A stretch of DNA of 64,000 bases from contig NC_071354.1 of the NCBI RefSeq assembly GCF_943734655.1, positions 56,709,544 to 56,773,543 on the forward strand. Reading direction: 5' to 3'. This document shows, piece by piece, positions 23,301 through 35,975 of the stretch. A program made the translations under genes and the position numbers. The notes under the pieces are model-generated. The model was not told where the DNA came from, ran no database searches, and saw only the letters and a program-made list of their open reading frames with translations. Position 1 is the stretch's first letter; the number at the start of each line of letters is the position of its first letter. Origin of the DNA: Sabethes cyaneus (taxonomy: Eukaryota > Arthropoda > Insecta > Diptera > Culicidae).

Positions 23301-23586
23301 CCACAGAACAGAAGTGGAAGTCCGAACGATTCGGCGATCAAAACTGGTAACAGAGTCCTTTTTGTTTTTATTTTTTTTTTTTGGGAAAGTTTTCGCATAG
23401 AAGCATATAACAGCAATATAAGCAGAACGCCCGCTGCCAATCGCAGCTTTCACATGCTTTCATGTGCATTCGTAAGCGTTCGTGTGTTTTCGTGGAAAAA
23501 AGTGACTCGCTACCGCCAGGTTCGCTAGTATCTGTAGAAAGTAGCATGTACGTGTTTGGATTTCTACTTCCACTTCTGTTCTGTGG
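23301..23586. mobile_element. Foldback element with perfect 20-bp inverted ends
   Basis: CCACAGAACAGAAGTGGAAG (23301-23320) is the exact reverse complement of 23567-23586. The 286-bp interval includes a TTTTTTTTTTTGGGAAAG tract and ATAACAGCAATATAAGCAGAAC. A diverged relative of its left part lies at 31965-32100. It is non-coding. It sits just upstream of RTE copy C. Confidence 0.75.
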
Positions 23587-23648
23587 TGTATCTCTTCCGA
23601 CATAATTGATAAGGCTATGTTTAAATGCAGTAGCGAAAGTAGTTATGT

Positions 23649-25850
23649 GTGCTCTTTGTGGCACTATGAGCACCTGCTCCCCAGGTGAAGGGCGGCTCAA
23701 ACAGCGTCTGTCTCGGAACGAGCGGCAGAATATGATACGCTGTATCCCGCAGCTATATCTAAGATGGCAGACCCATCAGATCCAAATTGATGACGTTTTG
23801 ATTGACGATCAATACTTTTTGAACGCTGTGTCGATGCACGGTCTTTTCGGGGACCAAACATCGACTCTGACCACTATCTCGTTGTGTGTAAGCTTCGGAC
23901 AATGTTAGAACGCTGCGTTTCAACATCTAGCGGTGGACTACAGAAAACTTAATCAACGAATCGCAGAAAGAAAGAGAAGATATAAGTGAGCTGTGGAGGA
24001 CCCCCTATGGTGCCATTGAAACAGCTGCGAGGCAGGTGGTAGTCTTGACGCGTGAAAGACAGCGTAACAGCTGGTTTGATGCCGACTGCCAGAGATTGAC
24101 GGATGAGAAGCGTCAGCTCCGAGTCGCATGCTCACTGCGGCACAAGTCAGCACAGAGAAATGTATAGAGAGACTAGAGCTGCGAAAAGCATAACCCACTG
24201 TCTAAAAACGCGAGTACGGGGAGGAATGCTGCACATGCTGCAGGAATTTTGCCACGCGTGTGATGTGCATTGATAGCGCTTACTGACAAAACTGTGGTAG
24301 AACGTAGAACCCAGGTGGAAGAAACACTTCCAGATGTTGTTGAATGTAGAAGTAAACTTAAGCGATGGCCAAGCTGTGGAGCCATCAACACAGGAAGAGG
24401 TTAAGAAGGCAATCAGTGAGCTGAAAAACGGTAAGGTTGTTGGGAAGGACAATATCCCGTCTGAATTTCTAAAACCGGGGAGCGAGCGGCTGTACGAAGC
24501 AATCCACCGGTTCATTGTTAGGATCTGGGAGGAAGAACAAATGACGGAGGAATGGTTAGATGGCCTCGTTTCCCTATTCTTAAAAAAGAACATCAACTCG
24601 AGTGTGAAAACTCTTGTGGCATTGCATTGCTCCATTCTACCCGTAACCTGTACTGTAGGCTGAGTCCACTAGCAGACTCCTTCGTCGGCGAGTACCAAGT
24701 TGGTTTTCGTGAAGGTTGTTGCACGGTGGATCAAATGTTTGCCCTGCGTTACAGAGATCATCTGTTGGTAGACTTTCAGGCGGCATACTATTCAATTAAG
24801 CGAAATAAACTGTGGCAGATAGTACTGGAACATGGTTTTCCGACGAAACTAGTTACACTGATTCGTGCGACACTGGATGGGTCAAAAACATGCGCCAGGT
24901 CAGAATAGCGGGTGAGACCTCAGCCGCTTTCATGACGTCGGATGTACTGAAGCAAGATGATGCACTCTCTAACCTGCTATTCAACATTGCCTTGGAAGGT
25001 CCAATACGAAGAGAAAAGGTGTAAAAGAATGGGACTATCATCACGAAATCTCGCATGCTTCTTGGTTTTACGGATGCAATACCATCGGAATCAACCGTAG
25101 AGCAGCGGAAGAGGCCTGTAGGTCTTTAAAGCGGGAAGCAGCGAGATTGGCACTTACCATTAACAGGCAGGGAACGTAGGAGTCCAAATGGGCTAGACGG
25201 GGCAGGTTGTGAAGCAGCTAAAGTTCCCTAGTTTGCAAATTCCCCCTAAACTGGTGCTCTATAGAACACTAATCATCCCGGTGGCCCTTGTCAGATATGA
25301 ATCACACTAAAGGAACTTAGTGACGGTCGCTTTCCGACGGATCAGATGGTTACTCTGCCTCAGCCGCTGGACAAGTTCTGGGAGTACAACTTGCAGACTC
25401 CCTATCTATTTGTGAACTTTAAGCCGGCGTACGACTCAGTCAAATGAAATGAGCTGTGCCAAATAATGCTAGAGCATGGTTTTTCGTCGAACTTTAGTTA
25501 GGCCGATTCGTGCGACGTTAGATGGACCAAAACATGCGCAGACTCATGAATCATACAGCTCGCAAATACACAAATATGCTGCTATAGTAACGGTACTACA
25601 ATGTCGCAGGCTGCGGCGGGCGGGGCACGTGGCCAGAATGCCCGACGAAAGAATAGCCACAAATAAAAAAAAAGAACCAGGAAAAAGCCATACACTTCGG
25701 GGAAGACCCCGCACCCGAGGGTTGTGCGCTGTCGAGGACGACATACGTTCAATTGGTGTTCGACGGAATTGGAGAACGGCAGCCTAGGACCGACAGTACT
25801 GGAAGACCAAAATTTGTTCGGCGCAGTATCAATAACGGACCGTCACCCCT
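23649..25850 (+). pseudogene. RTE-clade retrotransposon C, heavily deleted and rearranged
   Basis: It starts with the RTE 5' text GAGCACCTGCTCCCCAGGTG and CTGAATATG-like sequence, then jumps at about 23780 from CAGACCCATCAG straight to the end of the endonuclease (QIDDVLIDDQYF). The RT block is recognisable near 24400-24580 (KKAISELKNGKVVGKDNIPSEFL) and 24700-25020 (DQMFALR, KQDDALSNLLFNIALEG). From about 25320 a second copy of the SDQM to LIRATLDG segment appears out of order. The C-terminal block (RLRRAGHVARMPDERIA) follows at about 25610. It is much more damaged than copies A and B. Confidence 0.8.
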
Positions 25851-25970
25851 AGTCCCTAGTAACAAACTTTACGTACTACGGTAGTACTTCCACCTCAGCC
25901 TAGAACCAGGAAAAAGCCGTACACTTCGGGGAAGACTCCGCACCCGGTGGTTGTGCGCTGTCGAGGCGTG
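25851..25970 (+). pseudogene. Duplicated scrap of the RTE C-terminal region
   Basis: AACCAGGAAAAAGCCGTACA and CTTCGGGGAAGACTCCGCAC repeat text at 25676-25735 of copy C. It is a small local duplication or a second truncated insertion. Confidence 0.55.
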
Positions 25971-26009
25971 AATGCTAACCACTACGCCGGGACTGACCCC
26001 CTACACATT

Positions 26010-26243
26010 ATTATTATTTTGGAACATCTTGGAGGCAATTGAAGAGTATGGCGTTAGAGGTTCGCTACACGTATCTGAAGCAAAGAGTACAATTTGTAGA
26101 AATTCGAGGCAACAAATCGTGCTCGTTTATTGTATACTCTGGAGTGCCACAAGGTAGTCACTTAGGACCGTTGTTGTTTGTGATTCTAATGAACAAATTG
26201 CCTGAAGATATCTTCCACGCAGGAAATCCGCAGACGATGTAAA
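26010..26243 (+). pseudogene. Non-LTR reverse transcriptase fragment (Jockey-like)
   Basis: The frame from about 26060 reads YLKQRVQFVEIRGNKS and then SGVPQGSHLGPLLF before a stop. GVPQGSHLGPLLF is the conserved RT block 4 motif of Jockey/CR1-type elements and differs from the KQGDALSNLLF form of the RTE copies. The YADD block and both ends of the element are absent. It is a lone domain fragment next to RTE copy C. Confidence 0.75.
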
Positions 26244-26610
26244 AATCATTTTCCCCAACAAGCTCATGGATGATTAGCTGAAATAACATCTCGACCTAGG
26301 ATAATGTAGAATAAAACTGCTTTAAGTATAAAAATGCAAATGGAAGAGATTCTAAACAGGTAACTCTAATGTTATTCAGTTACTAATTTCGTAATGAAAA
26401 TCATTCTAATCCGTTTGCTGCAGTGATGATATCATAATTATCGCCGTTTCGGCGAAACTGGACAAAAACTCTGAACCGCCTTTACCAACTGAGACATAAT
26501 ATCCATCGGCACGGCCAACGTGTTTGGTTTTCAATTCGTACTGGAATTCTACAATCCGGTGAATTCACGCTCTAAAATTCAATCCGAAGCTGGCCAGCTG
26601 CCAGCAGCCC

Positions 26611-26635
26611 ACGACGACGACGACGACGACGACGG
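26611..26635. repeat. (ACG)n microsatellite
   Basis: About eight ACG units. Confidence 0.9.
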
Positions 26636-28618
26636 TTGTCGGTCGTCGATTGGGAACTCTCCTTCTAGGAATCTACCCGACGTCGGCCAGCCGGCTGGCT
26701 GTGTGGCAAAGCCAACAGATTTTATAATTAGTGGTGAGATGAAAGTTTAAATCGATCCCGGGATCGGTCGCATGCAGCGGAAGGCTGCTTTAAGCAGCGT
26801 ACGCCGCCCGGCCGCTCAGTAACGGAAGTCAAAGTTTCCGAATTCTGGGAAAACAGTTTTTGACACCTGTACGATAGTCAGCTGGGATTTTGGGATTCTG
26901 CAGTAGTTTCCGGGTGGTTTACCAGACTGACACAGTCAGTGCTGAAATGTTGCTCTCTAACATTGTAAATCCGTTCGCTTTTGCGAGGGTTTGCTGTGGA
27001 TTGCATCCCAAACGGGTAACTTTTCGTATGAAGATAATGAACCTGTAACGACAGTGATGATTATATTGCGAACGGGTGTTTTAATAGGTCAGCATTTTGG
27101 ATTCAATCAAAATGAAACCAGTGTTAGATCGGACTACGAAACGTCAATCATTTCACACAATTTATGCCAGTAGAAAAACACCTCAGGAAAACAAACACGT
27201 CGACCGTCATAACTGGCGTAGTCAGCAAGGTTTCAACTTTAAAAAGTGACTCTCGATTTCCACCCGACAGTCGGTTGTACACACACTGGGATTTCCTCGA
27301 GCAAAACCTCCACCTACTTTCTGCTTGAGCTAGTATTATTTCCCTATGCGCTCGCCACCCGATCAGATAAAAAGAAGCTACAAATGTTATAATTCAGCAA
27401 AACACGCCTACGAAGGCTATACCGGATGTCGTGGTAGTCAGACAGATTGTAGGTGTGGAGGAGGAAGCATGCGAAGGCTGAGTGTACTGTATCCCTGCGG
27501 CAAGATTTTTTCCTGTTTTCTGGCCAAACAATAGAAGCAATTCACATCTCACACCCTGCTAACAATGTGGAAATTGTGTATTCTGGCGAGAAAACAATGC
27601 CACGCTAAAGTGGGGGAAAATCAAGGTTTTGCAACTTTAACTGTGACCGATTTGGTATTTATTAAATTTTAGATTCCACCACTGCTTGTGTGGAATTTTC
27701 TACGTAAAATTTGAAAATCAAGGTTATAAAAGTGCAATAGACTGCATCGGCTAAGCTCCTTAGATAGTAGGATCAGCCTACAATCCTTTTTCTGCCGAGT
27801 GACAGAAAGAAAAACAAGCCCTACGCAACGAACCAAAGGTGAAAAGTGCATCGAAAGTTGTTCTTCAAAGCGAAAGCCCTGTCCGGCATGCAATTTGCTG
27901 CTCATATCAACCGTAGTGGAAGGACCAAGGACCGGAAGGACAACGATTCGGCGCAAGCTGCTCTCGTTTTGTTTGATCCGATAATAGACTTTGTGAGTGT
28001 TTTCATTAGATTATCGCTCGAGCGAACAGCTGCTGAAGTTCGGATTAGGCACATCGGCATGATGAAGGCTTATATGCCGTACACATGACCACATGTGATA
28101 CTGGTCGCGTATGGAACCGGAATCAACCGAGCAATGTTCAAACGATTGCTAAAAGAGTACCTCTAGGCCTGGGAAAAGTGCTTACCGTACCGGAATAGAT
28201 CCGCTGGCACAAAAAGCACGTGTTTTCTCCCATGCTTGATTGGGTCGATGAATGCGAATGAAATGAATAGAATCACCGACCGAATGAAAGAGAAATCCTT
28301 GCAAAGCCCAATATTATTTCCCACAGTGCGCTGATTGGGTGTGGGATAAAGATTACTCAGATTGGCTGTTTGATTAATTAGCAGTGAAGTGAAACCAAGC
28401 CGGACCACCACCAGTTAATCGTCTTCTGCAGGGCTGCAATTTGAGTCCCAGTAATTCTAAAATTATGCAGAAGCACGCAAAAGTGACGGTCTGTCAATAG
28501 CAAACATTCCTTCGGCAGACGAATACGATAGCGCCGGGCTCAAATTATCTGTAAACATTTAGAACAAACAACAGAATTGCGATGATTGTAATTGACTCCG
28601 ACCGGAGTGCTGGCTCAA

Positions 28619-28640
28619 ACTCACTCACTCACTCACTCAG
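28619..28640. repeat. (TCAC)n microsatellite
   Basis: Five TCAC units. Confidence 0.85.
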
Positions 28641-28960
28641 CTCAGCCTGTTCAGGTTGCTCGAGTCATCGACTGGTACATGTTAATTTACTTTCTCGGCT
28701 TGGCAGTGTTCACACTAACGCACGCATTTGGCACAAGTAATCAAATTGTGGCTCGCTCCTCGATTCGCGCCAGAACCAACCCTACTGACTGCTATAACAG
28801 TCGTCGAGCGTTGTGAAATCAATCGCCGCAACACGCCAGCATTCTCATTCCGGTGGTGGGCTGTTTTGGCGGTGGGCCACAACAACGCGATGGAATTGCT
28901 TTCTGACGCCGCGTCGCACAGTGCGTTGAGCCATAGACAAAAATCATTTTTCACTTTTTT

Positions 28961-31165
28961 TTAATCGGGTATACTAAGTATTTAAAATTGTTTATAGATG
29001 CCTTCTGCTATATAAACAAGTATTAGTTTGCTTGGGAAAGCGTCACAACTACTATTACAAGCGTTCAAACTGTCAAGTTGCAGAGTGGATTTTACTTACA
29101 AATTTTGCTTTCATTTTTTAAGGTTATTCTTTACGCTCGTAAAAGTTTCATAGTTTGTGTAATCAAAATCTTTAAAATGGAGAATAACAATCAAGATTAG
29201 TAGAATAAATTTTGGTTATAGAAGGAATTCATTTTGACCTCACTCCTAAGAAATCGCCCCATAGAAAAGACATAGATATTGTCCTTCAAAAAAACAGAAC
29301 TCCAACTTTGATTACTGATTTAAAAAATGTTCCATCGACTTCCAAGCTAAAATATACACAAAATAATTGTTCAAAGTGTCCTCTACAAGATCGAACAGGT
29401 TTTAGCTGCAACTACTTGCAACTCTGCAAGATATTTCAATATTTGTAGATCAACGTCAAGCACTGATAAACCGTCAGATTTCCGTTATTATGTTATCCCT
29501 GTTAGAAGAAACCACTGTTTATGAAGCTTTGTGCTATTACTGTTCAAAATTAAACTCAAAGCGATTTTATTTCATATAGCGAGTAAATATTTCTTTAAAA
29601 AAATTAATAAACTTAATCGGTATTAAGTATTGCCAATTTTTCCCGTTTCTCGGGTTGAATAATGACGAATAATCGATGATAACGTTTTTCCTGCTGGAAA
29701 TTCGTTTCGCGGATCTAATTAAAAGGTTTTCAAAAATTTCCCAACAAAAACAGAACGTCGAGCTACAGACTTTGTCTCAAATTATGCCACGGAAAATTAT
29801 TAATTACTTTTCCGTTACGGCTGAGAATGGCAAAAAAGGCTTAAGTATTACTTAAACACTAGCCCTGTTCACAGATATAGATTTGTTAGTGCGAAACTAT
29901 ATTTTGCTTAGAAGTGCAAACGTCTTCCATAAACATAGCTTTCCAAGCTTTCATGCACTGAAGAAAAACTTTTCGATTACCGAAATTGCAGCCAAGGTTG
30001 ATCTTCGAGTGCTGCTTAATATAACACTAGATGGCATTGCTGAATTTACCAAAGTATTTCTAGTACAAATGCTGCTTTCACAAACAACATTGGTAGTTAT
30101 ATAGCCGACGGCAACCCATATAATGATGAAAAACTTTTGCAATACTTGCGTAAAAATTTGGTGTTTGGGACATTTTTGCCATTATGTAAATATTTTGAGA
30201 CATTTAAGAAAATACTAGCTTCTATTATCACAAACTACTTTTTTCATTACACTAGCTTGATAAAATGACTAAAACTAACAGTTTTGATTTTTGTCCCGCA
30301 GTCCCATACGTTCAACGCACTGTGCGTCGTCGTAGTCGTCATCGTCATCGTCGCGGTATTCCAAATCGGAAACCGGTCGGAGTATGCAACGCTTTGCTGC
30401 CAGGATAAGTCCTGACCAGAGTTAGCGCCTCGTCTGTGTGTCGCATTGTTCACATCGTGAATTTTAAAGGAAAATTGGTCACAACAGGCTACGAATTGTT
30501 TCACAAATTGCTTTTTATTTATAGAAAACTCTACCAGTGACATCAATATTGCATAGGCAGAGTTTTTCCAGATTTGCCAAATTTCTGAGAAAATTTGCTT
30601 AAATTTTAATGAAAAAGGTTTATTTGACGACGATTGGTTCAAGACTTATATGTTATCACTAACGCATCAGACATCTTCCAGAAGAATCTTTTGACCAGGA
30701 AAAATCGAGTAATCGCAGCATCCTGCGAATCGCGAAACTATTATTACTTATCATGAAAATACCAGACGACTAAGCTCAAAGCTCCTGACTGAAAATCTCA
30801 GGCGAGCGAGTGTGAAAAGCATAGCATCCAAAGCTTACTCCACTGACGCAAGCCTACGACAAACAACTGCTGGTACTGTGTGCATACATTCTGCTACTTA
30901 CACACTCGCGAGTGTACAGTCTCAAAGCAACTTTCTACACATCCCGCCCGCGAATCCAAAGCTCACGTGCTGTCCATAGGTCGTGAGCACGAGCGGCACA
31001 CTAGGATGTATGGATAAGGATTTTACTTTACTTCTTTTCTTCTTCATTTTACACCCTCGCTTACACACGCGGGTAAGTGTGCGGGCCATTGCGAGCGATG
31101 ATATGTATCAACTGCTGGGTTGTAATGACGAGCGTAAGCAACGACCGTGGCTGATAACTAAATAG
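28961..31165. other. AT-rich DNA without recognisable gene
   Basis: Short frames at 29212-29448 and 29883-30104 (plus) do not resemble known proteins and lack splice context. A GC-rich patch with TCGTCGTAGTCGTC text lies at 30300-30370. Near 30740 a faint relative of the ATTTACTTATCGTGAAAATA word (1172, 36937) is seen. Confidence 0.35.
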
Positions 31166-31282
31166 CAAAGCCTAGGTGCTACATTCCGTTATCGAAATTT
31201 GACCTTCTGTTTTTTTTTTATACGACAGACTTCGCAGCCAGCTGTTAGAGTGCAGGACAGTTGCAGGGCCAGTGCAATAGAA
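31166..31282 (-). mobile_element. SINE fragment, minus orientation
   Basis: AGCAAAGCCTAGGTGCTACA, then GACAGACTTCGCAGCCAGCTG and GGACAGTTGCAGGGCCAGTG, match the 3' portion of the 42745-42945 SINE. The tRNA-like head is lost. Confidence 0.6.
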
Positions 31283-31284
31283 AT

Positions 31285-31760
31285 TTAAAATTAGTTGAAA
31301 TTCGACTAGAAATAAGACTTGGAACTGAACTAAAAATTAGAATTGAAATCGGACTAGACATAGCATAAAATAAGCCTTTAATTTGGACTAATTTGGGCTT
31401 GAAGCTTTATTTCAAATTGAACTGGAAATTCGACTTATAATTGGATTAAAATTCGACTTGAATTTGAAAGTTTTATTTGGAATTAGGCGTGAAGTCGAAC
31501 CTAAAAGATAATTTGAATTTTTTATTTGAAAATATACTTGGAATTGGAATTAAATTAAACTTGGTATTAAACTTGAAATTGGATTTGAAGTTGAGCATGA
31601 AATTTGATCTGAAATTAAGCATGAAGTTGGAATTGAAATTGGACGTAAATAGGATTAAACTAGGACTTAAAATTAGATTTAGAATTTCATTTAAAATTAG
31701 ACTTGAAATTGAAACTCAAGTTATACTACAAATTGGACTTGTAATTACACATTTTTAATA
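31285..31760. repeat. AAATTGGACTTG minisatellite
   Basis: About 475 bp of degenerate units (GAAATTGGATTTGAAGTTG, AAATTAGACTTG) of the family at 1-860. An apparent 93-codon frame inside (31477-31758) is a translation of the repeat and not a gene. Confidence 0.85.
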
Positions 31761-32454
31761 TAGATTATCTAAGGCCATTGCAAATCATATTTAAAGTTTT
31801 TGTCACCCCCTCCTTGGAAATTGGCTTAAAAAATCGGGGGGCAAAAAAATAATTTGTAGGATATGAGTCTAATTTCTTTTTATAAAATCAATTGTCTGTG
31901 GGCTCTACAGTCTGAAAAACTCGAAAAATGAGTCTCCGAGTTGAATAACCGCTTCTTGCACGAAACAGAAATGGAAATTCGAACAATGGAATTTCCGAAA
32001 ATCGTTCAAAAAAATTTTCCTTCGTTTTTGTCATTTTTCGTATTTTTTTGCATAGAAAATAATAACGTATATATTATAAGCAAGAATAGATTCAGTTTTC
32101 ACGTTTAAACCTAAAATAAAAATTCTTAAAATCCATGTTTTTTTTGCTCGATTAAAAAATTCAGTTTGTTTTTTTTTCGCCACCCCCCCCCTTCAGTGGC
32201 CGAACACCGGAAGGACAAAAACTTTATAAAATATTTGTAATGGCCTAATATAAGGTGACGTGTGGTGATAGCTTAATTGTCAAAACACTTGGGCGCAAAC
32301 CGAAAGAGTGTGGTCCCACTCAGCAATTGAACTACGCAATATATTTTTGGCCCCACATCGAAGTTTCACAGTATCATCCAGTTTACAATTCTTGTTCACT
32401 AAACGCTTCTCCACCTTCAACCTCCTCCACCTTGGGTTTGAAATCGTACATGCA
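31761..32454. other. AT-rich DNA with a decayed foldback relative
   Basis: The segment 31965-32100 (ACAGAAATGGAAATTCGAAC, then CATAGAAAATAATAACG) is a diverged relative of the left part of the 23301-23586 foldback. Near 32180-32215 the text CACCCCCCCC...GGCCGAACACCGGAAGGACAAAAAC recurs in changed form near 56095 (CCCGCAGTCGTCCAACATCGGAAGGACAAA). No gene. Confidence 0.4.
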
Positions 32455-32545
32455 ATAGGATTTGATGTTAGAAATTAAATTAGGCTAGAATTTTGACGTG
32501 GACACGAAATTAGACACGAAGTTTAACTTGAAATTAGGATTGACA
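32455..32545. repeat. AAATTGGACTTG minisatellite remnant
   Basis: A few units, such as AAATTAGACACGAAG and TTTAACTTGAAATTAGG. Confidence 0.6.
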
Positions 32546-33960
32546 ATAGTCATCTTCTCTATCACACGTTTTACTTCTTTTTTGTTCCATTTTTTCTCAT
32601 TTCCGGTCCCGTTTTATACGTTTTGTTCTGTTTTTACTTTTTTTTTCTGTACTCTTTTCCTGGTTTTTACTCTTTTTAATTTTTTCTTCAAGTTTTCTTT
32701 TATTTCTCTTGTTTTTCTTTTTTTTCTGTCATGTGTTTTCTATTTTACAGTTCTGTTTTTCTAAGTTTCCTGTCCCATTGTTTCCTATCTTGAGTTCTGT
32801 TTTTCCTCTTCTTTCTATTTTATTTTTTGGTAATTTTCTTTCCATTTTCTATCTTTTCTCTTCCCTTTTTATTTTCATCTCCTTTCTTTTCGTTTTTCGT
32901 CTTCCACTGTTCCGTGTTTCCTCTTTTAGATACCCCGTTTTTTCGTCTTTTTCTCTCCAGTTATACCTTTTATTTTGACCTATTTTCTTTCTTTCTTTTT
33001 CTGTCCCATTTTGCCTTTCCATTCTGATTTTGTTCGAACTTTCTCCTTTTATAGCAACCTCTATTCTTATACGTTCCCTCTATTGGTTCTCTCGCTATTC
33101 CTCTTTGTTCCTTTGTTTTTTGTGCCATTTTCTATTTTACCGTCTCCCGTTTTCTCACCTTTTCTGTTATTTATTTTTCTTTTTCTGTCCCATCTTCTCC
33201 CTGTTTGCCTTGTTTTCTCTTCTTTTGTCTCTCGTTTGTTTTTTTTTCTACTCGTTGTTTCCTCTTTCTCTTCTTTCCATCCCAAGTAACAATTTGGGTT
33301 TGAAAACCAGTATAAGAGTACAATAAAACTCACATTGTTGCTTGGAATGCACCGTTTTTCGCCATACTAATTAAATTCTGATTTTCCTCTTGTTTTTACC
33401 TTTTATGTTCCATTTTTCCTCTTTTGTCTTAGGTTTTTTCTAATTTCTAGGCCCGTTTCTCTTTTCCTTCGTCGTTTTTTGTTATTTGCTGTCCCATTAA
33501 CTCCTTTTCTACTTTTACTTTCTCGTCTGTTCCGTTCTTCCTCTTATTATGTCCTGCCTTTTGCTGCTTTTCCGCCATCTATTTTTGTTTTCCATTTTAT
33601 CACACTTGTCTTCCGATTTTTTCTATTCATTTACCTCCTTTTCTGTTCTCGTTTGTTTGTAATTCCTCCTTTTTATCTTTTCCTTCTTTTCTATTCTGAT
33701 TTTTTCTCCCTTGTTTCTCCTTTTACATTTTGTTTCTCGTTTTCTTTATCGTTTCGCCTTTCTTCTCAATTCTTTTCTTTTGTCTTTCGTTGTTTTTTCT
33801 GTCTAGTCTTCTCTTTTTGCTTCGTTTTCTCTATCTTTTCTGTTTTCTTCTTTTCCACTCTTTGCTTTTTATGTTCCATCTGCCCTCCGATTCTGTAACG
33901 ATTCTTTTGTGTTTTTCTTTATTTTAAGCCGGTTGGTCCTCTCTCTTTCTCTCTCTCTCT
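32546..33960. repeat. 1.4-kb pyrimidine-rich tract
   Basis: Nearly continuous T- and C-rich sequence with recurring TTTTTCTGTCCCATTTT, TTTCCTCTTTT and TTTTCTATTTTAC words, which suggests decayed tandem units of tens of bases. It gives spurious hydrophobic Phe/Leu/Ser frames in several phases. On the mbl sense strand it is a purine tract. A 55-bp MITE-like insertion interrupts it at 33291. Confidence 0.75.
33291..33345. mobile_element. Tiny MITE-like insertion (CCCAAGTAACAA ends)
   Basis: CCCAAGTAACAAT at the left and ATTGTTGCTTGG at the right are inverted repeats with one mismatch. The AT-mixed interior contrasts sharply with the surrounding pyrimidine tract. Confidence 0.5.
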
Positions 33961-33969
33961 CCTTCGTAA

Positions 33970-34033
33970 TTGCCCTGTACTCTAACAGCTGCCTGCGAAG
34001 TTAATGAACAAAAACAGAAGGTCAAGCCTCGCC
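33970..34033 (+). mobile_element. SINE fragment
   Basis: CTGTACTCTAACAGCTGC, then CTGCGAAGTTAATGAAC and AGAAGGTCAAG, match the body of the SINE family in plus orientation, just after a (TC)n stretch at 33941-33963. Confidence 0.5.
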
Positions 34034-35970
34034 AGTGCGTTAAAATAATAACCGATGTCCGAGAAAATTTGAAAATTTCTTTTGGAGCGTTTAATTCTTT
34101 TAGCTGATCTGGTATGGTCATTTTGAAAAACGGTTTTAGAAACGGAACCATTCGCTTACTTGGTAGTTTGTAATGAACAACGAAGATTTTTAATATGTTT
34201 TTCTGATGTCTGTGTTAGAAAAATAATAAACTTTACTATACTATACCGACTTTTTATGACGATGTTTTTCTTAAATTTAACATCATCGTATAGAATTGTA
34301 TTCCCAAACTTATTGGGAGTTCTGAATTTTCCATTACTATCACTAATATTACTCCCGAAAACTTGCATCTGCTCTTCCTGCACATTCGCCAAATGTCTGT
34401 TCCGGCAGACATCCGGCTACCCTTGAAAATTCAACCTTCACTTTTATCGTAATCGTCTTCCGGAACAGTATATCCTCCTCGTTAAGTTGCTCCTCGCCGC
34501 GCCTTTCACTTTCCATAACTTCCACCGTCGTCAATATCGCCGTGCAACACTTCCACAACGGCGAAACACTTGAGGGTGAATTGCATTCCGGTGTAAACAC
34601 CGTTCGTTGGCACCGATGGCACCGAAAAAGCGAGGTTCTAACAAAATAGAAACACTTCTTATGAATTTCGCTCTCCAGCGACTACGAGTGGGGAGAGGGG
34701 GCTGTGGAGGAGGATGCAAACCGGAGCTTGAGCTCGTATGAAAAAATTCGAAAGATAAAAAGTATGCTTCCGTGAAGCCGTCTCACATTGCCTAAAGGGT
34801 TGCGCTCTTGACGGCCGTCGCGATGCTGCTGCTGCTGCTGCTGCAATGTTTCCTCGGATGAAAGGTGGCAAAAACCACTGTGCTTCTTTTATTTCTTTGT
34901 GCCGTTGTTGTTATCTTGTTTCCGGTTGTAACCCCACCTAGGTTTCTGAGGCAGAGAAGCTCACTGTCACCTGCGTTATCTTTCGTTATCCCAACCCAGC
35001 CTCTGAGCTCGGTAAGAGAACAAGAGGAAAGGCTCTTTTACCTGCTACGTCCGTTTCGTCTCGTGATGGGACACCAGAACGGCAAACAGCGGGACAGTGA
35101 TTGTTCCGCACCGGAAAGATAAAGGTTCAGAGCAGAAAAGCTTTCGAAAGAAATTGTTTCATTCTGTTTTGAGCCCGCGAACCCATTCACAAAAAGTTGA
35201 ATTGGTTTTGCTGGTATGTAACTTTCGTAGTTTCGTAGTTTGGAATGAGTTGTCCCAAAATTTAACGCCACATTTTAGATTGAATCACCCTCCTATCTGC
35301 ATACCACATATTTGTGTACGTGCAGTGAATAGGTTTCCCAGAAATGGCCTCCTTGTTAAACACATAGTTATGAAGACGTAATCATTCCGAGTCGCACGCC
35401 TCGAAGCGGATTGGGCGATAGCGACTGCCACTTCATTTGCCCGTTCGAGCCTGAATCGAGATTGCTCGGAATATTTGCCTAATAACTTAACTCCTTCCCC
35501 CGATCCGGGGGGAGGGGTGGCCGGAATCAGCACGCGCAGACACTCGGTTCGTATCGCGAATGAACAATCTCTCGGAATGGTGCCCCGGTTATGTACTACG
35601 ACGAGCGGGCACGGCCAAAGACTCTGTAATCAACGCACGGGTGCGTAGCGCTGGCAAATGTTTTCGGCATATTTGGTTAATTAATTTAATCGAATTGAGT
35701 TCTCAGTCGATGATAGCTAGCCGAGAACTATCCAGCGGTGGTGCTATCGTCACCAATAGTAGCGGTAATGTAGAAACTTCGATTGTGGCAGATGAGGCAA
35801 GCGCTGGTGATGTGATTTGATCAGCAAACACCAGTAGGTAGGTACTTATAGCTGCCACGGAATAGTGAGACACAGTTAGGCAAAGTGTGGTTAAATTCAC
35901 ATCTTTTTATATACTACATGTTATTAGTGTCACCGAAAAAAATCAACAAAACCCTAAATTAAAATGTTAA
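34034..35970. other. GC-richer unique block 4
   Basis: Single-copy, GC-richer sequence from about 34440 to 35830 with no recognised domain on either strand. Overlapping short frames on both strands (34349-34871) are incompatible with each other and carry no family signature. Candidate regulatory DNA of the mbl intron. Confidence 0.35.
34824..34844. repeat. (CTG)7 microsatellite
   Basis: Seven CTG units on the plus strand, hence CAG in an mbl transcript. Confidence 0.9.
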
Positions 35971-35975
35971 TATTA

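Larger units (their letters stand above)
26244..28960. other. GC-richer unique block 3
   Basis: Mostly single-copy sequence of raised G+C with microsatellites. Short open frames occur on both strands (for example 27846-28088) but no domain is recognised. No SINE, LINE or MITE text was noticed from 26500 to 28950. It lies in the intron downstream of the mbl exon, so it is a candidate cis-regulatory region. Confidence 0.35.

Noticed and set aside
31477..31758. A 93-codon Lys/Leu-rich repetitive frame
   Set aside because: It is the AAATTGGACTTG minisatellite read in frame.
32498..33927. Several hydrophobic Phe/Leu/Ser-rich open frames that look like membrane proteins
   Set aside because: They are translations of a pyrimidine-rich tract in multiple overlapping phases, with no domain.
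34824..34844. CTG repeat as a muscleblind-sequestering element
   Set aside because: There are only seven units, and the mbl sense transcript carries CAG. No evidence of antisense transcription.
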